Assembly (NCBI GenBank): GCA_029266525.1
Contig: JAQSWQ010000033.1
Location: forward strand, 1-34,526
Direction of reading: 5' to 3'
Length of the DNA stretch: 34,526 nt
Source of the DNA: Microvirga sp.
Lineage (GTDB): Bacteria; Pseudomonadota; Alphaproteobacteria; Rhizobiales; Beijerinckiaceae
The position numbers and the translations under genes were made by a program. Of this stretch, positions 1 to 7,806 are shown piece by piece (the stretch's first letter is position 1; each line of letters starts with the position of its first letter). The notes under the pieces are model-generated. The model saw only the letters and a list, made by a program, of their open reading frames with translations. It did no database searches and was not told the DNA's origin.

Positions 1-1
1 C

Positions 2-682
2 TGCCAGCGCATGATCAACCAGGACCGCAACCATTTCGCGGCCTCGATGGTGGCGCTCGGCGACGCCGACGCCATGGTGACCGGCGTCACCCGCAACTAT
101 TCGATCGCGTTGAACGACGTGCGCCATGTCATCGACGCGAAGCCCGGGCACCGGGTGATCGGCATCTCGATCTGTCTCGCGCGCGGGCGCACCGTCATGG
201 TCGCCGACACGGCGATCACCGAGATGCCGGGCGGGCAGGACCTCGCCGAAATCGCGATCGAGGCTGCGGGCGTCGCGCGCCGCCTCGGCTACGAGCCTCG
301 CGTCGCGCTTCTCGCCTTCTCCACCTTCGGCCAGCCGCCCGGCGAGCGCGCCGAGAAAGTGCAGGAGGCGGTGCGCATCCTCGACGGCATGCGGGTCGAT
401 TTCGAGTACGACGGCGACATCGCCGCCGACGTCGCGCTTTCCCGCGAGCTCATGGCGCAATACCCGTTCTGCCGCCTCACCGGCCCGGCGAATGTCCTGG
501 TGATGCCGGCATTCCACTCGGCCTCGATCTCGACCAAGATGCTGGAGGCGCTCGGTGGCGCGACGGTGCTCGGCCCGCTCATCGTGGGGCTCGACAAGCC
601 GGTTCAGATCGTCTCGCTCGGCTCGACCGACGCCGACCTCGTCAATATGGCCGCGCTCGCAGGGTTCAATATCGGCGGGTAG
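2..682 (+). CDS. maeB: NADP-dependent malic enzyme, C-terminal part (phosphotransacetylase-like domain)
   Basis: The gene enters from outside the window and is read in frame from base 2 to a TAG stop at 680-682. The visible 226 residues match the C-terminal phosphotransacetylase-like domain that alphaproteobacterial malic enzymes carry after the catalytic part; recognisable stretches are DADAMVTGVTRNY near the start and GPANVLVMPAFHSASI near residue 160. The full enzyme decarboxylates malate to pyruvate with reduction of NADP. The fused domain is usually catalytically silent and thought to be regulatory or structural. The malic catalytic domain lies upstream of the window, so a stand-alone phosphate acetyltransferase cannot be excluded, but this wording of the motifs favours MaeB. 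Confidence 0.85.
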   Translation, partial: CQRMINQDRNHFAASMVALGDADAMVTGVTRNYSIALNDVRHVIDAKPGHRVIGISICLARGRTVMVADTAITEMPGGQDLAEIAIEAAGVARRLGYEPRVALLAFSTFGQPPGERAEKVQEAVRILDGMRVDFEYDGDIAADVALSRELMAQYPFCRLTGPANVLVMPAFHSASISTKMLEALGGATVLGPLIVGLDKPVQIVSLGSTDADLVNMAALAGFNIGG

Positions 683-760
683 CGGCACCGCGCTCGGTTC
701 GTCGTTTGACTGAGCAGGTTCGGTATGGTCGATCCGGCGCGCCGTGAAGGAGCGCTGCCG

Positions 761-1462
761 ATGCCGGATGTGAGAGACCGCCTGATCGTCGCCCTCGACC
801 TTCCACTGGTCGGGGAGGCGCGGCGGGTCGTGGCGGCGATCGGGGATGCGGCAAGCTTCTACAAGATCGGCTACCAGCTCGCCTATGCAGGCGGGCTTCC
901 CTTCGCCGAGGAGCTGATCGGCGCGGGCAAGAAGGTCTTTCTCGACCTCAAGCTCCACGACATCGCCAACACGGTCGAGGAAGGCGTGCGCTCGGTCGCG
1001 CGGCTCGGCGCGACCTTCCTCACGGTGCACGCCTACCCCCAGACCATGAGGGCGGCGCTCGCGGGCCGGGGCGAGGCCGGGATGAAGCTCCTGGCCGTCA
1101 CGGTCCTCACCTCCTACGACGACGCCGATGCGCGCGAGGCCGGCTATGCGGCCTCGGTCGACGAGCTCGTGGCGGCGCGCGCGGCCCAGGCGCGCGATCT
1201 CGGCGTCGACGGCATCGTCTGCGCGGCCTGGGAGGCGGCGCGGGTGCGCGCGGTCGTCGGTCCCGACCGCCTCATCGTCACCCCCGGCATCCGCCCGGCC
1301 GGCTCGGCGATCGGCGACCAGAAGCGCGTCGTCAGCCCTGCCGCTGCCATCCGCGCCGGCGTCGATCACATCGTGGTGGGGCGCTCGATCACCGGCGCGG
1401 CCGATCCGAAGCGGGCGGCGGCGGAGATCGTCGAAGAGATGGCCGGGGCGGCCGTCAGCTGA
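761..1462 (+). CDS. pyrF: Orotidine 5'-phosphate decarboxylase
   Basis: The product (233 residues) catalyses the last step of UMP synthesis, decarboxylation of OMP, in the cytosol. The family signature [13 protein letters not shown] is at residues 60-72 with the catalytic Asp62, Lys64 and Asp67; Asp13 and Lys35 of the substrate site are also present, as is the phosphate-binding end VTPGIRPAG...VVGRSIT. The ATG at 761 is chosen because GAAGGAG sits 8 bases before it; an in-frame ATG at 725 would add 12 residues that do not resemble the family. The stop overlaps the ATG of the degraded DUF4160 gene by one base, so the small genes that follow may be co-transcribed. Confidence 0.95.
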   Translation: MPDVRDRLIVALDLPLVGEARRVVAAIGDAASFYKIGYQLAYAGGLPFAEELIGAGKKVFLDLKLHDIANTVEEGVRSVARLGATFLTVHAYPQTMRAALAGRGEAGMKLLAVTVLTSYDDADAREAGYAASVDELVAARAAQARDLGVDGIVCAAWEAARVRAVVGPDRLIVTPGIRPAGSAIGDQKRVVSPAAAIRAGVDHIVVGRSITGAADPKRAAAEIVEEMAGAAVS

Positions 1463-1729
1463 TGCCGACCGTCGCGTCCTTCCTCGGGATCGCCATTCGG
1501 ATGTTCTTCAAGGAGCATCCGCCGCCTCACTCCATGCGATCTATCAGGGAAGAAAGCCCGTGTTCTGATCGAGACCGGAGAACTGCTGGATGGCGAACTG
1601 CCGCCCGCGCAGCGGTGCATCTTGAAAGCCTGGACATTCGAGCGCCAAGTTGAGTTGATGGACAACTGGCAGCGCGCAAGGGATGGGGACGCGCTTGAAC
1701 GCATTCCGGGGCCGAGCCATGCTCGTTGA
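1462..1729 (+). pseudogene. DUF4160 family gene broken by two frameshifts
   Basis: Reading starts well with [19 protein letters not shown], the typical N-terminus of DUF4160 proteins, which often sit next to DUF2442 genes and are suspected toxin-antitoxin partners. After base 1530 the family sequence continues in another frame (HAIYQGRKPVF), and after about base 1565 it moves to a third frame (LIETGELLDGELPPAQR, then WTFERQVELMDNWQRARDG) ending at TGA 1727-1729. Each switch equals the loss of one base. With both restored the gene would be 89 codons, a normal length, and its stop would overlap the ATG of the next gene. Without repair only about 63 codons are translated, the last 40 of them out of frame. 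Genuine decay, or two sequencing errors, would both explain this. Confidence 0.75.
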
Positions 1730-1994
1730 TGTGGTGGATATGAAAATACGCCCGCCCTTTCGACTCTGGGTTCGGTTTTCGGACGGAGCCGAGGGGGAGA
1801 TCGATCATGGCTCGTCGCTTCTGAGTCGATCCGGACCGATGATCGAGCCCTTGAAGGACCCTGCCTATTTCCGGCGAGGCTTCGTCGAGGACGGCGCCCC
1901 GACATGGCCGAATGGTTACGACATTTCGCCCGAGGCGCTCTACGAGGACATGCTTGCTGCCGGATGTCTGAGCTTCCCCAAGGACGCCGCATGA
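1719..1994 (+). CDS. DUF2442 family protein, first copy
   Basis: A 91-residue protein of the DUF2442 family. The core reads LWVRFSDGAEGEIDHG followed by PAYFRRGFVEDGAPTWPNGYDISPEALYEDM, the pattern typical of these small beta-rich proteins. Members commonly pair with DUF4160 proteins and are proposed antitoxins; no biochemical role is firmly known. The ATG at 1719 overlaps the end of the degraded DUF4160 gene by 11 bases, the arrangement expected for a translationally coupled pair. An upstream ATG at 1683 in the same frame would add residues encoded by the 3' end of the partner gene and is less likely. The stop overlaps the ATG of a second DUF2442 gene. Confidence 0.8.
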   Translation: MLVDVVDMKIRPPFRLWVRFSDGAEGEIDHGSSLLSRSGPMIEPLKDPAYFRRGFVEDGAPTWPNGYDISPEALYEDMLAAGCLSFPKDAA

Positions 1995-2275
1995 GCGTAT
2001 CTGCGAGACTGAGGAAGGCTCGCGTGAAGCACATCGGCGGACACCGGCTCTGGTTCGAGTTCTCCGACGGCTCGCAGGGCGAGCGCGATTTCGCGGAGCT
2101 CGTGCGCAAGGACAGGCCGGTGCTGCAGCCGCTGCGCGAGCCGGCCTATTTCGCCCGCGTCTTCCTCCAGCGTGGTGCGCCGACGTGGCCGAACGGATTC
2201 GATCTCGCGCCCTGGGCGATCTATGACGAGATGGAGCGAGAAAACGCTCTCACGCGACCGCCTCACGCCGCCTGA
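1991..2275 (+). CDS. DUF2442 family protein, second copy
   Basis: A 94-residue paralogue of the preceding protein: RLWFEFSDGSQGERDF and PAYFARVFLQRGAPTWPNGFDLAPWAIYDEM align with the first copy throughout, so the pair looks like an old tandem duplication. Its ATG overlaps the previous TGA as ATGA, which implies translational coupling. The second copy has an Arg/Lys-rich start (VSARLRKARVKHIGGH) absent from the first. The function is unknown; it may be a spare or diverged antitoxin-like protein that outlived its DUF4160 partner. Confidence 0.8.
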   Translation: MSVSARLRKARVKHIGGHRLWFEFSDGSQGERDFAELVRKDRPVLQPLREPAYFARVFLQRGAPTWPNGFDLAPWAIYDEMERENALTRPPHAA

Positions 2276-2302
2276 ATTGACCCCGCACACAAGGATCCGC
2301 CC

Positions 2303-2593
2303 ATGCCCAAAGGCTACATCGTCGCCCGCATCGTCGTGACCGATCCGGAGAAATATGCCGACTACGTCAAGGACGCCTCGGCGGCCATCCAGAAATACGG
2401 CGGCAAGCCGCTGGTGCGCGGCGGGCAGATGGCCGAGCTCGAGGGCGAGGGGCGGCCGCGCAACGTGGTGATCGAGTTCGAATCGCTTGAGCAGGCCAAG
2501 CGCTACTACCATTCCCCGGAGTACCAGGCGGCGAAGAAGAAGCGCGAAGGCGCGGGCCACGCCGACATCGTCGCCGTGGAAGGAGCACCGTGA
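2303..2593 (+). CDS. DUF1330 domain protein, first copy
   Basis: A 96-residue DUF1330 protein with a dimeric alpha+beta (ferredoxin-like) fold expected from the family. Key family stretches are KGYIVARIVVTDPEKY, KYGGKPLVRGG and VVIEFESLEQAKRYYHSPEYQAAKKKR near the C-terminus. Members are common next to dapB or pyrF in Hyphomicrobiales, but no reaction has been established. The stop TGA overlaps the ATG of a second DUF1330 gene by one base, so the two form a coupled pair. Confidence 0.88.
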   Translation: MPKGYIVARIVVTDPEKYADYVKDASAAIQKYGGKPLVRGGQMAELEGEGRPRNVVIEFESLEQAKRYYHSPEYQAAKKKREGAGHADIVAVEGAP

Positions 2594-2901
2594 TGGCGAA
2601 GGGCTATTGGATCGCCGCCGTCGACGTGCAAAACCCCGACGCCTACAAGAACTACGTCGCAGCGAACGGCGCCGCCTTTGCGAAGTTCGGCGGGCGCTTC
2701 CTCGTGCGCGGCGGGCCGCGGCGCGAGGTCGTCGAGGGCAAGAGCCGCGCCCGCAACGTCGTCCTCGAGTTCCCGTCCTACGAGGCCGCGCTCGCCTGCT
2801 GGAGCTCGCCCGAGTACAAGGCCGCAAAGGCCAAGCAGGAGGGCGGCGCCGTCGCTGACATCGTCGTGATCGAGGGCTATGACGGGCAGCAGCCCGGGTA
2901 G
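2593..2901 (+). CDS. DUF1330 domain protein, second copy
   Basis: A 102-residue DUF1330 protein paralogous to its upstream neighbour: KGYWIAAVDVQNPDAYKNY, KFGGRFLVRGG and VVLEFPSYEAALACWSSPEYKAAKAKQ match position by position. The ATG at 2593 overlaps the previous stop (TGATG) and has GGAAGGAG 7 bases upstream; a GTG at 2590 would add only one residue. A hairpin of heptamer repeats follows at once and separates this unit from dapB. The function is unknown. Two coupled, similar genes suggest a heterodimer or a recent duplication. Confidence 0.88.
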   Translation: MAKGYWIAAVDVQNPDAYKNYVAANGAAFAKFGGRFLVRGGPRREVVEGKSRARNVVLEFPSYEAALACWSSPEYKAAKAKQEGGAVADIVVIEGYDGQQPG

Positions 2902-2975
2902 GGCGAATGGCGAGTGGCGAATGGCGAATAGAGGGCCTGTTCTTTCCATTCGCTATTCGCCATTCGCCATTCGCC
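2902..2975. repeat. Heptamer-built inverted repeat, copy 1
   Basis: Two 23-base arms at 2909-2931 and 2953-2975 pair with a single mismatch around a 21-base loop. The arms are runs of the heptamer GGCGAAT and close variants, with an extra unit at 2902-2908. The element lies between the second DUF1330 gene and dapB. The same design recurs at 13436-13509 and, as a half element, near 15560. No T-run follows, so it is not a classical intrinsic terminator, though the transcript would fold into a strong stem. Confidence 0.85.
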
Positions 2976-3009
2976 GGGCTACGTCCTCGCATCAGACCGG
3001 AGAGTATCC

Positions 3010-3825
3010 ATGACCGACATGGGCCTCGTGGTGGTCGGCGCGGCCGGGCGCATGGGGCGCATGCTGGTCAAGACCATCTCGGAGACGGAAGGCTGCGCGC
3101 TCGCCGGCGCCGTCGAGCAGCCGGGCTCGATCGCCATCGGCGAGGACGCGGGCCTCCTTGCCGGCGCCGGCCGTGCGAACGTCGCGATCACCGCCGATGC
3201 CGAGGCGGCCTTCGCCCAGGCCGACGGCGTGCTCGATTTCACGGCGCCTTCGGCGAGCGTGCATTTTGCGGAGATCGCGGCGCGGAGCGGCAGCGTGCAC
3301 GTGGTCGGCACCACGGGCTTGGCCGAGGAGCATTTCGCGAAGCTGCGCGCGGCCGCGAAGCGCGCCCGCATCGTCCAGTCCGGCAACATGTCGTTGGGCG
3401 TCAACCTCCTCGCTGCGCTCGCCCGCAAGGTCGCGGCGACCCTGGGCGAAGATTTCGACATCGAGATCCTCGAGATGCACCACCGCATGAAGGTCGACGC
3501 GCCGTCCGGCACCGCGCTTCTCCTCGGCGAGGCCGCGGCTGAAGGGCGCGCCGTCGCGCTGAAGGAGTGCGCCGTGCGCTCACGCGATGGCCATACCGGC
3601 CAGCGCCGTCCGGGCGACATCGGTTTCGCCAGCTTGCGCGGCGGCACGGTGGTCGGCGAGCATTCGGTGATCTTTGCCGGGCCAACCGAGCGCATCGAGC
3701 TCGTGCACAAGGCCGAGGACCGAGCCCTTTTCGCTCGCGGCGCCATCCGCGCGGCGCTATGGGCCCGCAACCAGCGGCCGGGCTACTACACGATGGCCGA
3801 CGTGCTCGGCATAGCGCAGCTCTGA
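3010..3825 (+). CDS. dapB: 4-Hydroxy-tetrahydrodipicolinate reductase
   Basis: The 271-residue product reduces hydroxy-tetrahydrodipicolinate with NAD(P)H in the diaminopimelate/lysine pathway, which feeds peptidoglycan synthesis. The nucleotide-binding GxxGxxG is Gly10, Gly13 and Gly16 in [12 protein letters not shown]. The catalytic motif [13 protein letters not shown] begins at residue 157 with His158 as general acid/base and Lys161. [11 protein letters not shown] around residue 124 is also typical. Length is normal. The gene is followed by gpmA after 31 bases; the two are neighbours in many Hyphomicrobiales and are probably co-transcribed. Confidence 0.97.
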   Translation: MTDMGLVVVGAAGRMGRMLVKTISETEGCALAGAVEQPGSIAIGEDAGLLAGAGRANVAITADAEAAFAQADGVLDFTAPSASVHFAEIAARSGSVHVVGTTGLAEEHFAKLRAAAKRARIVQSGNMSLGVNLLAALARKVAATLGEDFDIEILEMHHRMKVDAPSGTALLLGEAAAEGRAVALKECAVRSRDGHTGQRRPGDIGFASLRGGTVVGEHSVIFAGPTERIELVHKAEDRALFARGAIRAALWARNQRPGYYTMADVLGIAQL

Positions 3826-3856
3826 CCAGCCCCGCCCCGCTCAGCCTGGAGAGACA

Positions 3857-4477
3857 ATGGATCGCCTTCTCGTGCTCGTGCGCCACGGCCAGAGCGAGTG
3901 GAACCTCAAGAACCTCTTCACCGGCTGGAAGGATCCGGGCCTCACCGAGCTCGGGGTCGAGGAGGCGCGCATCGCGGGCAGGCGCCTCAAGGCGCGCGGG
4001 CTCTCCTTCGACCTCGCCTTCACCTCCGCGCTTTCGCGGGCGCAGGAGACGTTGCGGCTGATGCTCGATGAGATCGGCCAGCCGGGGCTTCGCACGGTCC
4101 GCGACCAGGCCCTGAACGAGCGCGATTACGGCGATCTTTCCGGCCTCAACAAGGACGATGCCCGCAAGCGCTGGGGCGAGGAGCAGGTCCATCTCTGGCG
4201 CCGCTCCTACGACGTCTCGCCGCCCGCCGGCGAGAGCCTCAAGGACACCGTGGCCCGGGCGTTGCCTTACTATGTGCAGGAGATCCTGCCGGCGGTGCTG
4301 CGCGGCGAGCGCGTGCTGGTCGCGGCTCACGGCAACTCCCTGCGTGCGCTGGTCATGGTGCTCGACCGTCTGACGCCGAAGACCATCCCGGCCCTGGAGC
4401 TCGCCACCGGGCTGCCGCTGGTCTACCGTTTGCATGCGGACAGCACGGTCGCCTCGAAGGAAGTGCTCGATTCGTGA
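3857..4477 (+). CDS. gpmA: 2,3-Bisphosphoglycerate-dependent phosphoglycerate mutase
   Basis: A 206-residue phosphoglycerate mutase that interconverts 3- and 2-phosphoglycerate in glycolysis. The phosphohistidine motif [10 protein letters not shown] has His10; Glu88 in [13 protein letters not shown] and His158 in [11 protein letters not shown] complete the active site. At about 206 residues it is the short form usual in alphaproteobacteria rather than the 250-residue enterobacterial form. GGAGAGA precedes the ATG. The stop overlaps the GTG of the following acetyltransferase (GTGA). Confidence 0.95.
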   Translation: MDRLLVLVRHGQSEWNLKNLFTGWKDPGLTELGVEEARIAGRRLKARGLSFDLAFTSALSRAQETLRLMLDEIGQPGLRTVRDQALNERDYGDLSGLNKDDARKRWGEEQVHLWRRSYDVSPPAGESLKDTVARALPYYVQEILPAVLRGERVLVAAHGNSLRALVMVLDRLTPKTIPALELATGLPLVYRLHADSTVASKEVLDS

Positions 4478-5028
4478 GCGAGGGCGCGGGAATCCGCTCC
4501 GGCATCGCCCCGGCCTGGACCGAGGTGCGCATCCTCTCGGCCGAGGAGGCCGCGCGGGAGCGGCGCGCGCTTTCGGAGATCCTTGCGGACTGCGTCGCCG
4601 GCGGCGCTTCCGTGAGCTTCATGGCGCCCTTCGGGGTCGAGGAGGCCGATCGCTGGTGGGGCGGCGTCATCGAGAGCGTCGCGGCGGATCTCACGGTGTT
4701 GTTCGGCGGCTATCGCGACGGCGCGCTTTTCGGCACCGTCCAGCTTGGTCTCGACGTCCCGCCGAACCAGCCCCACCGGGCCGATGTGAAGAAGCTCTTG
4801 GTGCATCGCCGGGCTCGCGGCATGGGGCTTGGCGCGGCCCTGATGGTCGCGCTCGAGACGGAGGCGCGCCGGCGCAAGCTCGGCCTCCTCACCCTCGATA
4901 CCGCGAGCCCCGAGGCCGATCGGCTCTACCGGCGCCTCGGCTATACCGAGACCGGCGTCATCCCGAATTACGCGCTGTTCCCCGACGGCCGCTTCTGCGA
5001 CACGACCATCTTCTGGAAGGCGCTATAG
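4474..5028 (+). CDS. GNAT family N-acetyltransferase
   Basis: A 184-residue single-domain GCN5-related acetyltransferase. The acetyl-CoA pyrophosphate-binding loop [13 protein letters not shown] is followed by [24 protein letters not shown], the usual beta5-alpha4 part of the fold. The substrate cannot be told; relatives include antibiotic and small-amine acetyltransferases. The start is GTG at 4474 overlapping the gpmA stop, which suggests coupled translation at the end of the dapB-gpmA unit. Confidence 0.88.
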   Translation: MSEGAGIRSGIAPAWTEVRILSAEEAARERRALSEILADCVAGGASVSFMAPFGVEEADRWWGGVIESVAADLTVLFGGYRDGALFGTVQLGLDVPPNQPHRADVKKLLVHRRARGMGLGAALMVALETEARRRKLGLLTLDTASPEADRLYRRLGYTETGVIPNYALFPDGRFCDTTIFWKAL

Positions 5029-5116
5029 CGCGCCGCCGCGCCGCCGGGCTTGCGTGCCGACCGCATCTTCGCCGCTTTTGACGCGTCCGGTGCGGCGCCT
5101 CATCGGAGAGCCCTTG

Positions 5117-6055
5117 ATGATCCTGCGCAGCCTGGCGCTCGTCCTCAGCTTCGTCACCGCGACCGCTGCCGCCCTGGCTGCCGGTGCGGTTTTCCCGCCG
5201 GGCTCCCGCATCGGCATGGAACCGCTGTCCGAGACCGCGGTGTCGAAACGCTTCACCGGCTTCGAGGACCCCGCCAAGGGCCTTGCCTTCACCTTCGTGG
5301 AGATGCCGCCCGAGGCTTTCCAGGAGCTCACGAGCGGCCTCACGGCGGAGCGGCTGAAGGAGCAGGGCGTGGCGCTCAAGGCGCGCGAGGAGCTTACGCT
5401 CGGCGAGCGCAACGCGGTGCTGGTCTCGGGCGATCAGAGCCTCGGCCAGATCGTAGTGCGCAAATGGCTCCTCGTGGTCGAGGACCCGACCATGACGGCC
5501 TTCGTCATCGCGCAGGCGATCGGGAGCGACGGGCAGCGTTCGGACAGCGAGATCAAGGCGGCGCTCGCGAGCATCGCGATCCGTCCGCCCCTGGCGCTCG
5601 AGGACCAGATCAAGGCGCTGCCGTTCAGGGTGACCGAGCGCGCCGGCTTCCGGCCGGTCCGGGTGATGGCCGGGAACTCGCTCCTCCTGACCGAGGGCCC
5701 GAAGGACACGGTCGCCGGCGCCGAGCAGCCGATCGTGATCGTGGCGCAATCGACGAACCCGGCGCCGCCGCCGCCGCAGCGTGACGGCTTCGCCCGCTCG
5801 GCGCTGTTCGCGAACGGCCTCTTCAAGGACCTCGTGCTGGAGCGCGCACAGGGCTTCCGCCAGGGCGGCGCCGACTGGCACGAGATCGTCGCCCGCGGCA
5901 CCGACGTGCAATCGGGCGAGCCGATCGTGCTCACGCAGACCATCCGCTTCGCGCCGGACCACTATGTGCGCATGCTCGGCGTCGTGAAGGTCGATGGCCG
6001 CGATGCGGCGCTGCCGCGCTTCCGCGCGCTGTTCGACGGGCTCCAGGTGGAGTGA
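5117..6055 (+). CDS. Exported protein of unknown function
   Basis: A 312-residue protein with a classical signal peptide (ILRSLALVLSFVTATAAALAAG) and no further membrane segment, so probably periplasmic. I do not recognise a named family. The middle and C-terminal parts look like an alpha+beta fold with regular hydrophobic strands; a short Pro run (NPAPPPPQRDG) near residue 215 separates two halves. The ATG at 5117 is preferred because GGAGA lies 7 bases upstream and the signal peptide begins there; a start at 5054 would place 21 unrelated residues before it. It is monocistronic and converges with grpE. Confidence 0.75.
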   Translation: MILRSLALVLSFVTATAAALAAGAVFPPGSRIGMEPLSETAVSKRFTGFEDPAKGLAFTFVEMPPEAFQELTSGLTAERLKEQGVALKAREELTLGERNAVLVSGDQSLGQIVVRKWLLVVEDPTMTAFVIAQAIGSDGQRSDSEIKAALASIAIRPPLALEDQIKALPFRVTERAGFRPVRVMAGNSLLLTEGPKDTVAGAEQPIVIVAQSTNPAPPPPQRDGFARSALFANGLFKDLVLERAQGFRQGGADWHEIVARGTDVQSGEPIVLTQTIRFAPDHYVRMLGVVKVDGRDAALPRFRALFDGLQVE

Positions 6056-6180
6056 GGGCTATTCGTTAGCGACGCCCACAAGACCGAAGCGGCGGCGAAG
6101 CGAGGATCGCCGCCGGCGGAACCGCCGCGCCGTCGAGTGCTTCAGCCAGCGGCCCGATCGCGCCGATCGCCGCCCCCGGC

Positions 6181-6840
6181 TCAGGACGAGACGCCGGCCG
6201 ATTCCCCGGCGGTCCCGTTGGCGCCCGGTTCCGCCGCGCCAACCTTCGGCCCGCCCTTGGCGACGCCGACCAGGGCGGGGCGGAGCACGCGGTCGCCGAT
6301 CGAGTAGCCGGTCTGCACCACCTGGACCACCGTGCCGCTCGGCACGGACGGGTCCGGCACCTCGAACATCGCCTGGTGCATGTTCGGATCGAACTTCTGG
6401 CCCTGCGGCTCGAGGCGCTTGACGCCGTGGCGCTCGAGCGCCTTCAGCATGTCGCGCTCGGTGAGCTCGATCCCTTCGATCAGCGCCTTCCAGGCGGGCT
6501 CGGCCGCCTCGCGGGCCTCGGCCGGCAGGCTGTCGATGGCGCGCTGGAAATTGTCCGCCACCGTCAGCATGTCGCGGGCGAAATTGGCAATGCCGTAGCT
6601 GCGGGCGTCCGCCACCTCGCGCTCGCTGCGCCGGCGCATGTTCTCGATGTCGGCGAGCGCGCGCAGGAGCTTGTCCTTGAGGTCCGCCTTCTCGGCCTCC
6701 AGCGCGGCGAGGGGATCGGGCTGGAACGCCGCGGCATCGGGCGCGTCGCCCGGCGCGCCGGGACCCAAATCGTTCGCAGGCTCGAAGGAAAATGCGTCGC
6801 CGTCGGGCGCCGCCGTCGGCTTGGTTTCGTCGGGCTTCAT
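6181..6840 (-). CDS. grpE: Nucleotide exchange factor GrpE
   Basis: A 219-residue GrpE, the nucleotide exchange factor of DnaK. After a disordered acidic N-terminus (about 40 residues) a long coiled coil runs through [20 protein letters not shown] and [13 protein letters not shown]. The C-terminal beta domain contains the signature [25 protein letters not shown] and [20 protein letters not shown] poorly conserved Gly/Ala-rich tail follows. A sigma-32-like promoter lies just upstream on the same strand. hrcA, often next to grpE in this order, is not in the window; instead a small divergent gene and a CtrA box are found. Confidence 0.96.
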   Translation of the reverse strand: MKPDETKPTAAPDGDAFSFEPANDLGPGAPGDAPDAAAFQPDPLAALEAEKADLKDKLLRALADIENMRRRSEREVADARSYGIANFARDMLTVADNFQRAIDSLPAEAREAAEPAWKALIEGIELTERDMLKALERHGVKRLEPQGQKFDPNMHQAMFEVPDPSVPSGTVVQVVQTGYSIGDRVLRPALVGVAKGGPKVGAAEPGANGTAGESAGVSS

Positions 6841-6867
6841 GGCTGTCTGAGCTGTCGGATTTCGCGC

Positions 6868-6899
6868 CTGATATCGGCATCTTGCAGTGCAGAATCAAG
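6868..6899 (-). promoter_or_regulatory. Candidate sigma-32 (RpoH) promoter of grpE
   Basis: On the minus strand CTTG (6899-6896) is followed after 18 bases by CCGATATCAG (6877-6868). This fits the alphaproteobacterial RpoH pattern CTTG-N17/18-CYTATNTNNG with one mismatch. Transcription would begin near 6860, about 20 bases before the grpE ATG. A heat-shock promoter is expected biologically for grpE. Confidence 0.55.
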
Positions 6900-6936
6900 C
6901 GAAAGCCCGAGCTTGGCCGCAGATTGGTCGCGGGTC

Positions 6937-6952
6937 TTAACCCGTCGTTAAC
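6937..6952. promoter_or_regulatory. Perfect CtrA-binding box
   Basis: TTAACCCGTCGTTAAC matches the CtrA consensus TTAA-N7-TTAAC exactly. It lies in the divergent region between grpE and the small NepR-like gene, 50 bases before the latter's ATG and about 75 bases upstream of the predicted grpE transcription start. CtrA is the cell-cycle response regulator of alphaproteobacteria. One site in a G+C-rich genome is suggestive because TTAA is rare there. Confidence 0.6.
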
Positions 6953-7002
6953 CATGCCGGCCGACGCTCGCGCAGGTTTACGTAGGCGTCGGGTGGAACC
7001 CT

Positions 7003-7185
7003 ATGGACAAGATGGACGGAAAGCCGGCGGGCCCAACGCCGATCTATCTCGACAATGTGCGGCGCTACATCGGCGCGCGCCTGCGGGCGGCGCTCGCCCC
7101 GTACGAGGGACAGCCGTTGCCGAACGAGCATGTCGAGCTCATCCTGCGGCTCCGCCAGCTCGAGCGCGAGCGGCGGCTGCGCTGA
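7003..7185 (+). CDS. Small NepR-like protein
   Basis: A 60-residue basic protein. Residues 23-54 (from IGARLRAALAPY through PLPNEHVELILRL) follow the spacing of the NepR anti-sigma core: IG-x2-LR, nine residues later PxP, then a leucine-rich helix ending in Glu. NepR proteins hold the general stress sigma factor EcfG until PhyR releases it. The conserved Phe after the PxP motif is replaced by His, and no phyR or ecfG gene is nearby, so assignment is by pattern only. GGTGGA lies 5 bases before the ATG, and a perfect CtrA box lies 50 bases upstream. It could instead be an unrelated small helical protein. Confidence 0.6.
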   Translation: MDKMDGKPAGPTPIYLDNVRRYIGARLRAALAPYEGQPLPNEHVELILRLRQLERERRLR

Positions 7186-7317
7186 ATCCGCGAGCGTTCT
7201 TGCGGCCTGCTGCTCTTCATCATTGAATGCTGCCCCCGGACACGCGGCTCGATGGCAATTGAGAATCGGTTCTTCGTCCATTAGGAGATCACGAACGCCT
7301 CCGCGGACCTCAAGGCC

Positions 7318-7779
7318 ATGCCACGCCCGTTCGTCTTCGCCGCGCTCCTCGCGGCGCTTCTCATCCTTCCTTTCCGCCCCGCCCAGGCCGATTACCGGTT
7401 CGGGGAGGAGCAGGAGATCCATTTCCTCCAGGATGTGACCTTGAAGGGCGCCAACAACGAGGCGCTCTATCTCGGCTACATGACCAAGACCCAGAACTTC
7501 ATCGCGGGCTATTCGGTCGAGGACGCCGGCTACGTGCTCGGCGTCAAGGGCGAGAGCAAGAAATACTACCCGATGCCGGCCGGCGAGGACCTCGCCCGGT
7601 TCCAGAAGGCGGGGCACCTGCCTGACCCGCTGCCGGCGTACAGGCTCGGCTTCTGGGACTATTTCGTCGGCTATTCGCTGTGGTGGGTGCTCGCGCTCGT
7701 GGCGCTGTGGTGGGCGTGGGACGCTTGGCGCAAGCGGCGCAAGAAGGCCGAGGCGGCGGAGCCGGCGGCCCAGGGCTGA
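7318..7779 (+). CDS. Exported protein with a C-terminal membrane anchor, function unknown
   Basis: A 153-residue protein with a signal peptide (FVFAALLAALLILPFRPAQA), a periplasmic part of about 85 residues (YRFGEEQEIHFLQDV... GVKGESKKYYPMPAG), one transmembrane helix at residues 115-137 rich in Trp, and a short basic tail RKRRKKAEA facing the cytosol. I do not recognise the family. The tail and topology suggest a type I bitopic membrane protein. It is convergent with glnD, with 27 bases between the stops and no visible terminator. Confidence 0.75.
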   Translation: MPRPFVFAALLAALLILPFRPAQADYRFGEEQEIHFLQDVTLKGANNEALYLGYMTKTQNFIAGYSVEDAGYVLGVKGESKKYYPMPAGEDLARFQKAGHLPDPLPAYRLGFWDYFVGYSLWWVLALVALWWAWDAWRKRRKKAEAAEPAAQG

Positions 7780-7806
7780 CGATCCGCGAACCGCCCGCCC
7801 CGGCGT

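Noticed and set aside
2902-2975. A CRISPR array made of the heptamer repeats
   Set aside because: Units are 7 bases, contiguous and arranged as inverted arms; there are no spacers and no cas genes.
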